From NCBI RefSeq assembly GCF_021484805.1, contig NZ_CP090557.1, positions 4,600,001 to 4,664,000 of the forward strand: a stretch of 64,000 nt of DNA. The letters are read 5' to 3'. The notes under the pieces were generated by a model. That model saw nothing but the letters and a program-made list of their open reading frames with translations. It had not been told where the DNA came from and did no database searches. This document shows, in pieces, positions 7,809 to 14,832 of the stretch. A program made the translations under genes and the position numbers. This stretch comes from Tellurirhabdus bombi. Its GTDB lineage: Bacteria > Bacteroidota > Bacteroidia > Cytophagales > Spirosomataceae. How positions within the stretch are numbered: position 1 is the stretch's first letter; the number at the start of each line of letters is the position of its first letter.

Positions 7809-8721
7809 AGCTCCTGTAGCTACGCAGGAATTAATTGATAACCTGCTTTACGTATTCGCTGACGAAAACGTACTATTAACGCAGCCACGTTTGATCAGAC
7901 GGCTTGATCAGCTTGGCGAACGGTTTTACTACTATCTCGAAAATAACGTCGCCACGTTCTTTATTTCGACAACCAGCTTTATCAAGAAGGTCACACCGAC
8001 CGGCCCCCACCTGATAGAATGGTTTAAGAAAATGGGCGATAAAGCCGACCAGATACGCGATGAGGCAGCCGACTACGGTACACTCATGCACATCTGCTTT
8101 GCCGACTACCATCTGACCGGCTACGATTTCGATAAGACGACCTTGATAGTAAAGAAATATTTGGTTGATCTTGGCTATGCCTGCACCAAAAGCCGCCTGG
8201 GTGATTGGACTAAAAAGCTTAACAAGGCCGTTGCCAGTTACGCCAAGTTCTGCGAAGACTTTGTAATTGAGCCCGTACTGATTGAAGGCATGTTGGCGAG
8301 TGAGGAATTAGGGATTGCCGGCACACTGGATTTGGTTGCTTATGCCACCGTAAAGGGTAGACGTATACTGGTAAGCGTTGATTTCAAAAGCGGGAGTATT
8401 CAGAAGTCAGCCCAGATGCAGCTTGCAATCAATAAGATCATTTTCGAAGAGAATTTCCCGCATCTGGAAATCGACGAAAACTGGTCCTGGTCACCAAAGG
8501 ATTTCCGAGATAAGCCGACCTACGAACTCGCTAACCAAACGAAAACAATCTATACTCCTGCCCTCATTGATCATTATTTGGCGATTTATCAGGCTGAGTA
8601 TGGCAATGAACTGAAAGGCAAGACCATTCACCGCTTCACGGGTACTGTTCGGCCCGGACAACCAATCGCAGAACGTCATCAATTGCTGGACGTTTCGGAT
8701 GCAGTTGCCTTGAATTTCTAA
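7795..8721 (+). CDS. PD-(D/E)XK nuclease, Cas4/RecB-like
   Basis: 308 residues. The C-terminal half carries the RecB/Cas4 nuclease signature: YGTLMH (about 97-102), the metal-binding Asp in IAGTLDLVAY, the D-x-K core in VSVDFKSG and the QMQLAIN helix. Related phage proteins degrade or trim DNA during replication or recombination. I see no four-Cys cluster typical of true Cas4, so it is closer to PDDEXK_1 phage exonucleases. It sits in the early operon before the Gp3-like gene and PRTRC cassette. Confidence 0.75.
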   Translation: MTINEAPVATQELIDNLLYVFADENVLLTQPRLIRRLDQLGERFYYYLENNVATFFISTTSFIKKVTPTGPHLIEWFKKMGDKADQIRDEAADYGTLMHICFADYHLTGYDFDKTTLIVKKYLVDLGYACTKSRLGDWTKKLNKAVASYAKFCEDFVIEPVLIEGMLASEELGIAGTLDLVAYATVKGRRILVSVDFKSGSIQKSAQMQLAINKIIFEENFPHLEIDENWSWSPKDFRDKPTYELANQTKTIYTPALIDHYLAIYQAEYGNELKGKTIHRFTGTVRPGQPIAERHQLLDVSDAVALNF

Positions 8722-8734
8722 CTGGATTCTATTT

Positions 8735-8983
8735 ATGAAATGCCCAAAATGTGAAGGCCGAGGCTGGTACGAGAATCCTAAATGGATAGGTGGAGGGTCA
8801 GCTTCGGAGGGAATCTCTCCGAGTTTTAAATGCAAAAAGTGTAAAGAGTCTGGGTACATAATCGGTAACGTAAAAGACGTACTGGACTTTTTAAACTTCC
8901 TCAAAGCTCAATATGAGCGCGTGAAGGACTCCCATATGCTGGAACAGGTCAAACAATGTATTGACACAATCGAAAAACACTAA
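8735..8983 (+). CDS. Small zinc-binding protein (DnaJ-type Cys motifs)
   Basis: 82 residues. CPKCEGRG at the start and CKKCKESG at about 30-37 form two CxxCxxxG knuckles as in the DnaJ zinc finger. The rest is a helical tail. Such proteins are common as small phage early genes; the partner is unknown. Confidence 0.6.
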   Translation: MKCPKCEGRGWYENPKWIGGGSASEGISPSFKCKKCKESGYIIGNVKDVLDFLNFLKAQYERVKDSHMLEQVKQCIDTIEKH

Positions 8984-8988
8984 TCCAC

Positions 8989-9810
8989 ATGCGAATTAAA
9001 CACGATGCGATTGCCGGCCGCCAGAGCGCACCGGCACAGGAAGCGAAACGGCCACTGGGTGAAGCTGGACGCATTGCAATAGGTGAAAAATACCCGCTAT
9101 CAAATGGTAAAGATGGCTTTCGCTCAACTGATTATTTTGTGATTAACTCCCGGTTTTCAAGCAAGGTAACAGACGTTTACGGCGAAAAGCCAACTGAACT
9201 GCCGATACTGTTTCACTCAGACGATTATAATGAAGTTTGCTCTGAATTTTTGGAGATCCGTGACCATCAGGGCAAGCTTTATGCGTCCGGTGACGGGGAA
9301 ACATTCTCAGTCTGGAACAGAGATAGGTATGTCCAGAAAACGATCCACGAACGTGCGGATTTGATGGATGCGATTGAAGCTTATCTCAAAAAAGATTTAC
9401 CTCCACACAAGGCGAATAATATTCAGTGGATCCACAAGCTGACGATTCGTTTTATCATCAAGAAAGTGGCAATTCTTGGCTACTGGCAATTCACAACTAA
9501 AGGCGTTAAAACCAGCATTCCGAACCTGCGTGACAAGTTTGATGAATGTATCAAGACATTTGATCGTATCAGCTATTTGCCGTTTGCATTGACCGTAAAG
9601 AAAGTGAAATCCAACACGCCGGGCGATACTCGTACCTATCCGGTTGTGGATATCGTGCCAATGTTTGGTTTAGAGGCAGGCTTGCAACTGGCTCAGTATC
9701 TCAGACAACACCCGGAGGCGAACCTGGTACAACTTGCCCTTTCCGACCTTTCCAAGCCATTAACAGAAGGCAGCGCCCCGCTCCTACTAAATACCAACAA
9801 TCCAGAGTAA
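8989..9810 (+). CDS. Gp3-like phage protein (putative recombination/replication factor)
   Basis: 273 residues. The stretch from about 36 to 125, with TDYFVINSRF, GEKPTELPILFHSDDYNEV and KLYASGDGETFSVW, fits my memory of the Gp3-like family, which includes the recombination directionality factor of phage phiC31 and many proteins annotated hydrolase or metal-binding protein. This phage has a tyrosine, not serine, integrase, so an excision role is uncertain and a DNA-binding role in replication is as likely. It directly precedes the PRTRC genes. Confidence 0.55.
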   Translation: MRIKHDAIAGRQSAPAQEAKRPLGEAGRIAIGEKYPLSNGKDGFRSTDYFVINSRFSSKVTDVYGEKPTELPILFHSDDYNEVCSEFLEIRDHQGKLYASGDGETFSVWNRDRYVQKTIHERADLMDAIEAYLKKDLPPHKANNIQWIHKLTIRFIIKKVAILGYWQFTTKGVKTSIPNLRDKFDECIKTFDRISYLPFALTVKKVKSNTPGDTRTYPVVDIVPMFGLEAGLQLAQYLRQHPEANLVQLALSDLSKPLTEGSAPLLLNTNNPE

Positions 9811-9949
9811 TCACTCTGAATCCAGCATTACCCCCGTTCGGGCGACTATATCTTTTTTCAACTTAACCACAGGTGTAGGAACCTGCAATGTCGTGTGTTT
9901 TATATACCGTCCGGACGAGGGGTATAATTTTCACCCTAATCAATTTCAA

Positions 9950-10402
9950 ATGAATTTCTTTCAAGAAATCCACGATCTCGGATTGCAAGGCGATCTAAAG
10001 ATTGTAGTCACCACAACCGCCCAAAACTCGCTCTTGGTTAGCGTTTTACTCGCTAATGAGAAATGCGGGGACAATGCCCGGCACAGCATACCCCCTCTCA
10101 TCCTGAAGGGCTCACCCGCCGAAATGGATGCCGGATTCATCGAAAGGATTTCAGCACCAATTCAGAAAACATCTGGCTTAATGGTCAGCATGGAAAACCA
10201 CCTGAAACAGACTGCCGATGCGGAAAAGCAATCGAAGATGGCAAAGGACAATAAAGGCAACAAAGATGCGAAGGCTCCAGAGCAAAAAGCTCCAGAATCT
10301 GAGCCTAAAACGAAAAAGCAAACTAGTCCTGCTCCTGCGAGTGCACCGCTTTTTGCCGACTTAGACATAAACGATGATCCTGAACTAGAAGACGAAGAAT
10401 AG
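9950..10402 (+). CDS. PRTRC system protein E
   Basis: 150 residues. The N-terminal half (FFQEIHDLGLQGDLKIVV, then NDNARHSIPPL-like sequence and LKGSPAEMDAGF) matches what I know of PRTRC protein E. The C-terminal half is low complexity, rich in Lys, Ala and Pro, with an acidic end. An upstream GTG at 9893 would add 19 unlikely residues, so I use the ATG at 9950. First of five PRTRC genes in tight order E-C-(small)-F-B-ThiF. The biochemical role of E is unknown. Confidence 0.72.
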   Translation: MNFFQEIHDLGLQGDLKIVVTTTAQNSLLVSVLLANEKCGDNARHSIPPLILKGSPAEMDAGFIERISAPIQKTSGLMVSMENHLKQTADAEKQSKMAKDNKGNKDAKAPEQKAPESEPKTKKQTSPAPASAPLFADLDINDDPELEDEE

Positions 10403-10404
10403 AC

Positions 10405-10623
10405 ATGCTACTAACAACCGAACTCCCCCGCGAATTTCAGATTAAAGTTAAAGGTCAAATCGTGCATCTAGCCGACCCCGGCCCAGAGATGAGCCCCGAT
10501 GCCGTACTTAATTTCTACGCCAATACTTACCCGGAGCTAACCACTGCTAAAGTGTCCGGTCCAGAAATTAAGGGCGACAAAGTAGAATACAAGTTCGAAA
10601 GCGTCATGGGTACGAAAGGATGA
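10405..10623 (+). CDS. PRTRC system protein C, ubiquitin-like (Prok_Ub type)
   Basis: 72 residues, typical length for PRTRC C. It carries the family pattern HLADPGPEMSPDAVLNFYAN, YPELTTAKVSGPEI and a C-terminus MGTKG. From memory this family corresponds to the prokaryotic ubiquitin-like (beta-grasp) domain. The chain already ends in Gly, so no protease would be needed to expose a conjugatable end. It would be the modifier activated by the ThiF protein and passed to protein B. Its stop overlaps the next start (ATGA). Confidence 0.78.
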   Translation: MLLTTELPREFQIKVKGQIVHLADPGPEMSPDAVLNFYANTYPELTTAKVSGPEIKGDKVEYKFESVMGTKG

Positions 10624-10823
10624 CAAACCAAAATGAACAGCGGGCGCTCCTCACTAGCGGACAGAGCGCCCGCGTAGTCGAAACAAGAGAATATAGTGTT
10701 GTAAACCTTCATAAAGAAATAGGCCGATGTGTAAGGAAATTCAACAAGTTAGCCGACGCCGCCGATGTGCAGAAACAGAAATTACGCAGCGTTCCAATCG
10801 ATCAACTAATGATGCCTTTTTAA
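10620..10823 (+). CDS. Small ORF, possible N-terminal part of PRTRC F
   Basis: 67 residues, translationally coupled to protein C by ATGA. It looks genuinely coded (VVNLHKEIGRCVRKFNKLAD). It ends MMPF-stop at a run of five T followed by AA. If the ribosome slips back one base there, or if the run had six T, the frame continues MMPFLNYQFQPICV straight into PRTRC F. So it may be a separate small protein, the first part of F, or evidence of an indel. Confidence 0.5.
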   Translation: MTNQNEQRALLTSGQSARVVETREYSVVNLHKEIGRCVRKFNKLADAADVQKQKLRSVPIDQLMMPF

Positions 10824-11818
10824 ATTATCAGTTTCAGCCAATTTGTGTATCAGATCAAAAGGAGTTTGCAGATCAGCAATCTAGGGAAGAAAGCTTTTTT
10901 ACGTCTTTATCCCACCTGGCATCACTTTACAAATGGCCTATTGATAATATCATAAGCAAAGCACCTTATCCGTTGAACATCGCCTTTTCGTTCGACTTGG
11001 CACAATGGCACCTTAGCCAGATAAATCCAGACCTAACGCTGGTTATTATTCAGGACGATAACCATCCAGCTACACTAGCAACAGTACAGACTACCGATCT
11101 AGGGAGTAATACACTTTACTATATCCCTATAAAACCCTACTGGAAGTTAGTACGCAGTAAAAAGCATAGATCCCAAATTGCTCTCATTGAATCCGTTCTG
11201 GCTTATTTATGCCACATTGTTGAGATTCCTTATTTCACAAAGAAAAACGGTGATGGCTATCTAGCATACCAGTATGAAATGCTTAGGGATTTTGTAGACT
11301 TCGGTGATGAAGATGAGGATGACTCCTTTAATAAGTATATTACTCAACTAGCTGAACAGGTTGATTATGCAGCTACATATTGCCACAAGCGATTTAATCA
11401 TGCTTTTGCGTTACTGGATTTTGCCAATCGTGTAAAGAACTTTACTTCTCGAAAAGGCAGCGATAGCGTGCTGATTCGGATAGCTACAAAGTTTCTGGCT
11501 TTATATGAGCAGTACCCTAGGAAATCAATAATGGAAACAGATGGCCTGGCCTTAAACCCAGATGAGATTGGCTTCACTTGTTTTCATTACAGTGCATCCT
11601 TATCCTTTTTCTGGACGGATGACGATGAAACGTATGAGCAGATTTCTCAATCCCTCGATGCTGATTTTAGCGAAGGTCAGTTTGAGCAGTTGAAAAGCGT
11701 CCAACTGTTTGACCAGCCCCAGGAATCAGTTACTCACTCCCTTGATTTTGAGCAAAAGCTACTCGGATTGTTGGAGGATTTTATTCAATATCTCTACGAA
11801 CTGAACGAAAATGAATAA
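10727..11818 (+). CDS. PRTRC system protein F
   Basis: Up to 363 residues. From about residue 31 on the sequence (FLNYQFQPICV, SFFTSLSHLASLYKW-like region, then a long helical acidic domain) fits PRTRC F in size and position. The first 30 residues after the ATG at 10727 overlap the small gene in another frame and are Arg/Ser-rich and implausible, and no other ATG, GTG or TTG is available near 10823. The true N-terminus is therefore unresolved: see the slip site at 10817-10823. It overlaps protein B by eight bases. Confidence 0.62.
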   Translation: MCKEIQQVSRRRRCAETEITQRSNRSTNDAFLNYQFQPICVSDQKEFADQQSREESFFTSLSHLASLYKWPIDNIISKAPYPLNIAFSFDLAQWHLSQINPDLTLVIIQDDNHPATLATVQTTDLGSNTLYYIPIKPYWKLVRSKKHRSQIALIESVLAYLCHIVEIPYFTKKNGDGYLAYQYEMLRDFVDFGDEDEDDSFNKYITQLAEQVDYAATYCHKRFNHAFALLDFANRVKNFTSRKGSDSVLIRIATKFLALYEQYPRKSIMETDGLALNPDEIGFTCFHYSASLSFFWTDDDETYEQISQSLDADFSEGQFEQLKSVQLFDQPQESVTHSLDFEQKLLGLLEDFIQYLYELNENE

Positions 11819-12527
11819 CGTAACCAAACTGTTTAGGCAAACATACCTTCCAGTTCAGGCATTACTTGTTTATCAGCATGCCGACAGCGAAAATGATTAT
11901 TACGTTGAATCTTGCGATATTGGACCAGATGGAAAACCGATTAATGCGCATCCATTATCACAAAAAGAAGCCAGCAAACTCGCTAAATCCTTGGCAAATT
12001 CTGCCGAAAAAAAACAGAAAGATGCCTTTCTACAAGCAGAAGGATTGTACCCGGAGAATGTGCTGCATATAAACCAGCGTGAAGGATTTGCAATCTGGTA
12101 TACTCCTACCCAGGAGCAACCTTTATTTTTCGTAGACGGCCTGACTATACCTAATGGAAAGGCAAATATTCCAGCACTTCTTTGGAAGGCAAGTAAAACG
12201 CAGTTAACCTTATTTGCTTTAAAGCAAAATAGCCGCCCAAAGCTTACTACCAAGCTGTATTATGCACCTTTTTTCAACATTGATTCATCAGGTGTTGTAT
12301 GCATGGGAACTGTCAAGCGTGATATTACCGAAAGTATTTCACTGGAGAAATTTATAGAAGCTTGGCAAAGCTATTTTTTCAATAGCTACTTCTCACACTC
12401 GTTAAATACAGAATTAGTTAAGGGCAATATTATTCATGTCTGGAAAGAGTTAGTTGACACAAATAAGCCGTTCCCAACTAGTGTACTGAGAGCAAATAAA
12501 TTCACCCTTCAATCCTTAATCAAATGA
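11811..12527 (+). CDS. PRTRC system protein B, E2-like conjugating enzyme
   Basis: 238 residues. The segment YYAPFFNIDSSGVVCMGTV (about 150-168) matches the active-site loop of prokaryotic E2 family D, with Cys164 as the likely thioester cysteine. An N-terminal domain of about 100 residues precedes it. By family knowledge it would take the ubiquitin-like protein C from the E1-like ThiF protein. It overlaps F upstream and ThiF downstream (ATGA), so the three are coexpressed. Substrates are unknown. Confidence 0.72.
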   Translation: MNNVTKLFRQTYLPVQALLVYQHADSENDYYVESCDIGPDGKPINAHPLSQKEASKLAKSLANSAEKKQKDAFLQAEGLYPENVLHINQREGFAIWYTPTQEQPLFFVDGLTIPNGKANIPALLWKASKTQLTLFALKQNSRPKLTTKLYYAPFFNIDSSGVVCMGTVKRDITESISLEKFIEAWQSYFFNSYFSHSLNTELVKGNIIHVWKELVDTNKPFPTSVLRANKFTLQSLIK

Positions 12528-13324
12528 CTTCTGTCCATTTCACGGCTAATTACCTAATCAATCCAACCAATCCGGTTACAGTAAATCTCATTGGCGCGGG
12601 TGGCACCGGCTCTCAGGTTCTTACTGCACTGGCTCGAATGAATCATGCCTTCATGCAGTTAAATCATCCCGGGCTACACGTAACTGTTTGGGATAATGAT
12701 GAAGTAACAGAGGCTAATCTTGGCCGCCAACTTTTTGCCAGTGCTGAACTTGGCCTACCGAAGTCTGTTGCTCTTATCAATCGCACAAACCGGTTCTTTG
12801 GCACGAACTGGAAAGCAAAGCCACACCTGTTTGCTAAGGACAATTTAGATAGGTTAAAAACGAATGGTGCAGCCAATCTAATTATAACCTGCGTGGATAC
12901 GGTACAAGCTCGATTTGAAGTGAGCAGTATTTTGCAAGGCTTAAAAGAAGGCGGGTTACACCGAGATAAGCCGTACTACTGGCTTGATTTCGGTAACGGA
13001 AAAGATTCAGGACAAGTAATTCTGTCGACCGTGGGCGCCATTGCTCAGCCAGAGTCGAAAACATACCTACCCGTTGGCCAACTCCCATTTGTAACCGATG
13101 AATTTGGAGACATCCTGAAACAATCAGGGCAGGAAGGTAACACTCCAAGCTGCTCACTGGCAGAAGCATTGACCAAACAGGAATTGTTTATCAATTCGAC
13201 GTTGGCTAATCTAGGCAGTGCCTTACTTTGGAATTTGTTCAGGAGCGGAATGACGGCCAACCGTGGATTCTTTTTGAACCTGGCTGATTTTAGGACAATG
13301 CCGTTGAAAGTTGGTTCTAATTAA
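12524..13324 (+). CDS. PRTRC ThiF-family protein, E1-like activating enzyme
   Basis: 266 residues. It has the Rossmann nucleotide motif LIGAGGTGSQV (about 22-32) and the E1/ThiF pattern VWDNDEVTEANLGRQLF (about 55-71), whose Asp and Arg residues bind ATP. Cys210 in NTPSCSLAEAL is a candidate catalytic cysteine. It would adenylate the C-terminus of protein C and pass it to protein B. Last gene of the cassette. No JAB-type peptidase (PRTRC A), ParB or actin-like D member is visible in this prophage. Confidence 0.82.
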   Translation: MTSVHFTANYLINPTNPVTVNLIGAGGTGSQVLTALARMNHAFMQLNHPGLHVTVWDNDEVTEANLGRQLFASAELGLPKSVALINRTNRFFGTNWKAKPHLFAKDNLDRLKTNGAANLIITCVDTVQARFEVSSILQGLKEGGLHRDKPYYWLDFGNGKDSGQVILSTVGAIAQPESKTYLPVGQLPFVTDEFGDILKQSGQEGNTPSCSLAEALTKQELFINSTLANLGSALLWNLFRSGMTANRGFFLNLADFRTMPLKVGSN

Positions 13325-13351
13325 TGTTTTACCAATCGTTTATTTATTCAC

Positions 13352-14059
13352 TTAACGCTTGAAAGAACGAATTTTTTGAAGTGTGTAAGATATCAGCCAA
13401 TAAAAAAAGAACACTCCGGTTAAAGCCATAAGGACGCGAAAATAGGATTCACTTTCCAGTAGTTTGCGATCTGAATATATCGATGCTCGAGACTCAATAA
13501 AGAGCATCCGTTCAGTGTAATAAATTGCAAAACATACAAATAAAACAACAAGAACGAGAAGAAGGCCTGTTTGCACTTTTTCTTGTTTGTCCAAATCAAT
13601 TAATATTTGTTTTACTCGAAAAGGTGCCAGCACCTTTTTTAAACCATCATCAACATTGTTTACTCCTCTAACAACAAGGTATATTGATGATAAGATTGCG
13701 ATCCATGGGCCAATTCCAGTATTATTTGTCCCTAATAAGAAGTCTTTTTGTATTACAGTGAAAGATATGTAACAGCTTGTCATAGCAAATCCTGTTTCAA
13801 GCATGCCATAGAAAAGTTGCCTTTTCTTTTTTAGTAAATAAAGGAAACATCCAATAAGGAAAATAGCAAATGTTCCTAGAAGACGTAACTCAGGTGTAGC
13901 TAGTTTATGAATAAAGCTCTTAAGTCCTCTGTTGACATAATCATAATAATTAATTATGTACCAACTGTAAGACCAAATTATTATCACCAAAAATAAAATA
14001 TTAACAAAAAGTGTAACATTTAACTCTCTGTACTTCAATGTATTTTTAGTGGTCTCCAT
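13352..14059 (-). CDS. Polytopic membrane protein, likely cargo gene
   Basis: 235 residues with about five or six membrane helices, for example LFVNILFLVIIIWSYSWYII, LLGTFAIFLIGCFLYLL and LLLVLVVLFVCFAIYY. It is the only gene on the opposite strand inside the early plus-strand operon and is visibly A+T-rich compared with its neighbours, typical of a moron. Possible roles include superinfection exclusion or another host-altering membrane function, but no motif shows this. Confidence 0.65.
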   Translation of the reverse strand: METTKNTLKYRELNVTLFVNILFLVIIIWSYSWYIINYYDYVNRGLKSFIHKLATPELRLLGTFAIFLIGCFLYLLKKKRQLFYGMLETGFAMTSCYISFTVIQKDFLLGTNNTGIGPWIAILSSIYLVVRGVNNVDDGLKKVLAPFRVKQILIDLDKQEKVQTGLLLVLVVLFVCFAIYYTERMLFIESRASIYSDRKLLESESYFRVLMALTGVFFFYWLISYTLQKIRSFKR

Positions 14060-14148
14060 TGAGATTATCTAGTGACAAATAAAAAAACATTGAGCCTGCC
14101 AGCTCAAAGTGAAAGTGAATTAAGTAAAACCGCTAATCAATTACAATT

Positions 14149-14481
14149 ATGAAAATCGCTATTGCAAACCGCATTAGTCCAGACGGCGTACGCCTTCAAC
14201 TCAACCGCGTTAACCGCGACACGTATTTTAACCTGAAGCCAGATCAGGTTGAAGCTCTAACCAGTGAGTTTGCACTACTGCTTAGAAAAGCCGGTGAATT
14301 AGGCTTTTCCTACCAGCAAACCGAGCTGGTTCTCATCAACTACAATCCGAATCAGGAAAAGGTCACCAGCGAGCAATCAGAAGCGTTTATGCAGCATAGC
14401 CAGTCACAGGCGGATGCGTTGCTTGACTGGATCGATAAGCCGGAAAATCTAGTAACCTGGAAGCAATTACTGTCAGCATAA
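14149..14481 (+). CDS. Phage early protein of unknown function
   Basis: 110 residues, helical and soluble (FNLKPDQVEALTSEFALLLR, SQSQADALLDWIDKPEN). No family recognised. It has its own leader containing AAGTAAAACCGCTAA, repeated downstream of the gene at 14528-14542, and is followed by a strong terminator hairpin, so it is probably a single-gene transcript. Confidence 0.6.
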   Translation: MKIAIANRISPDGVRLQLNRVNRDTYFNLKPDQVEALTSEFALLLRKAGELGFSYQQTELVLINYNPNQEKVTSEQSEAFMQHSQSQADALLDWIDKPENLVTWKQLLSA

Positions 14482-14488
14482 AAAAGAA

Positions 14489-14516
14489 GCACGCACAGCC
14501 TGCCAGCCGTGCGTGC
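14489..14516 (+). terminator. Terminator hairpin
   Basis: GCACGCAC and GTGCGTGC form a perfect 8-bp stem with a 12-base loop, eight bases past the stop at 14481. It is followed by an A+T-rich tract without a pure T run. Confidence 0.6.
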
Positions 14517-14741
14517 CATTATTCTGAAAGTAAAACCGCTAAAAGCTTACAATCAGTCTACAAAGCTATAAAACTAATTTCAGACTGAAAAAAAGCTATG
14601 AAAGTAGGTTCTTAGATTGTTAAGTAAATTTTTTCGACGGAAAGCCTTTTTATTAACAACGGCATTTCTATTTTTACGCACAAAGGTTCGTTGGCAGCGA
14701 ATTAAGACATAGACGAGAGTTAACAGCAAGGTATCTAAACA
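14517..14741 (+). other. Non-coding region ahead of the replication initiator
   Basis: No gene seen. It contains a second copy of AAGTAAAACCGCTAA (14528-14542) followed by TTACAAT, as in the leader of the gene at 14149, but no reading frame follows. The rest is A+T-rich and leads into the structured element at 14742-14812; a promoter for the initiator gene must lie here. Confidence 0.5.
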
Positions 14742-14812
14742 GCCCCTTGCTGGTGAATAAGTGCATCCTCGTCTGCACGCCCGGTCGCCAACCGGATTCA
14801 CCAGCAAGGGGC
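14742..14812 (+). other. Predicted three-way-junction structure before the initiator gene
   Basis: A perfect 16-bp stem (GCCCCTTGCTGGTGAA at 14742-14757 with TTCACCAGCAAGGGGC at 14797-14812) encloses two small hairpins: GTGCA/TGCAC at 14761-14778 and CCGGT/ACCGG at 14781-14795. The whole is G+C-rich in an A+T-rich setting and ends 20 bases before the initiator ATG. It could be a leader RNA, a small RNA or a DNA element of the origin. Confidence 0.6.
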
Positions 14813-14832
14813 ATTTTCACACATTACACTCA

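Noticed and set aside
7795-8721. True Cas4 with CRISPR association
   Set aside because: The nuclease core is present, but there is no four-Cys iron-sulphur pattern and no CRISPR array or other cas gene in the window.
14761-14832. GTG start giving a longer replication initiator
   Set aside because: It begins inside the 71-base structured element and adds a peptide rich in His, Arg and Pro that does not look coded.
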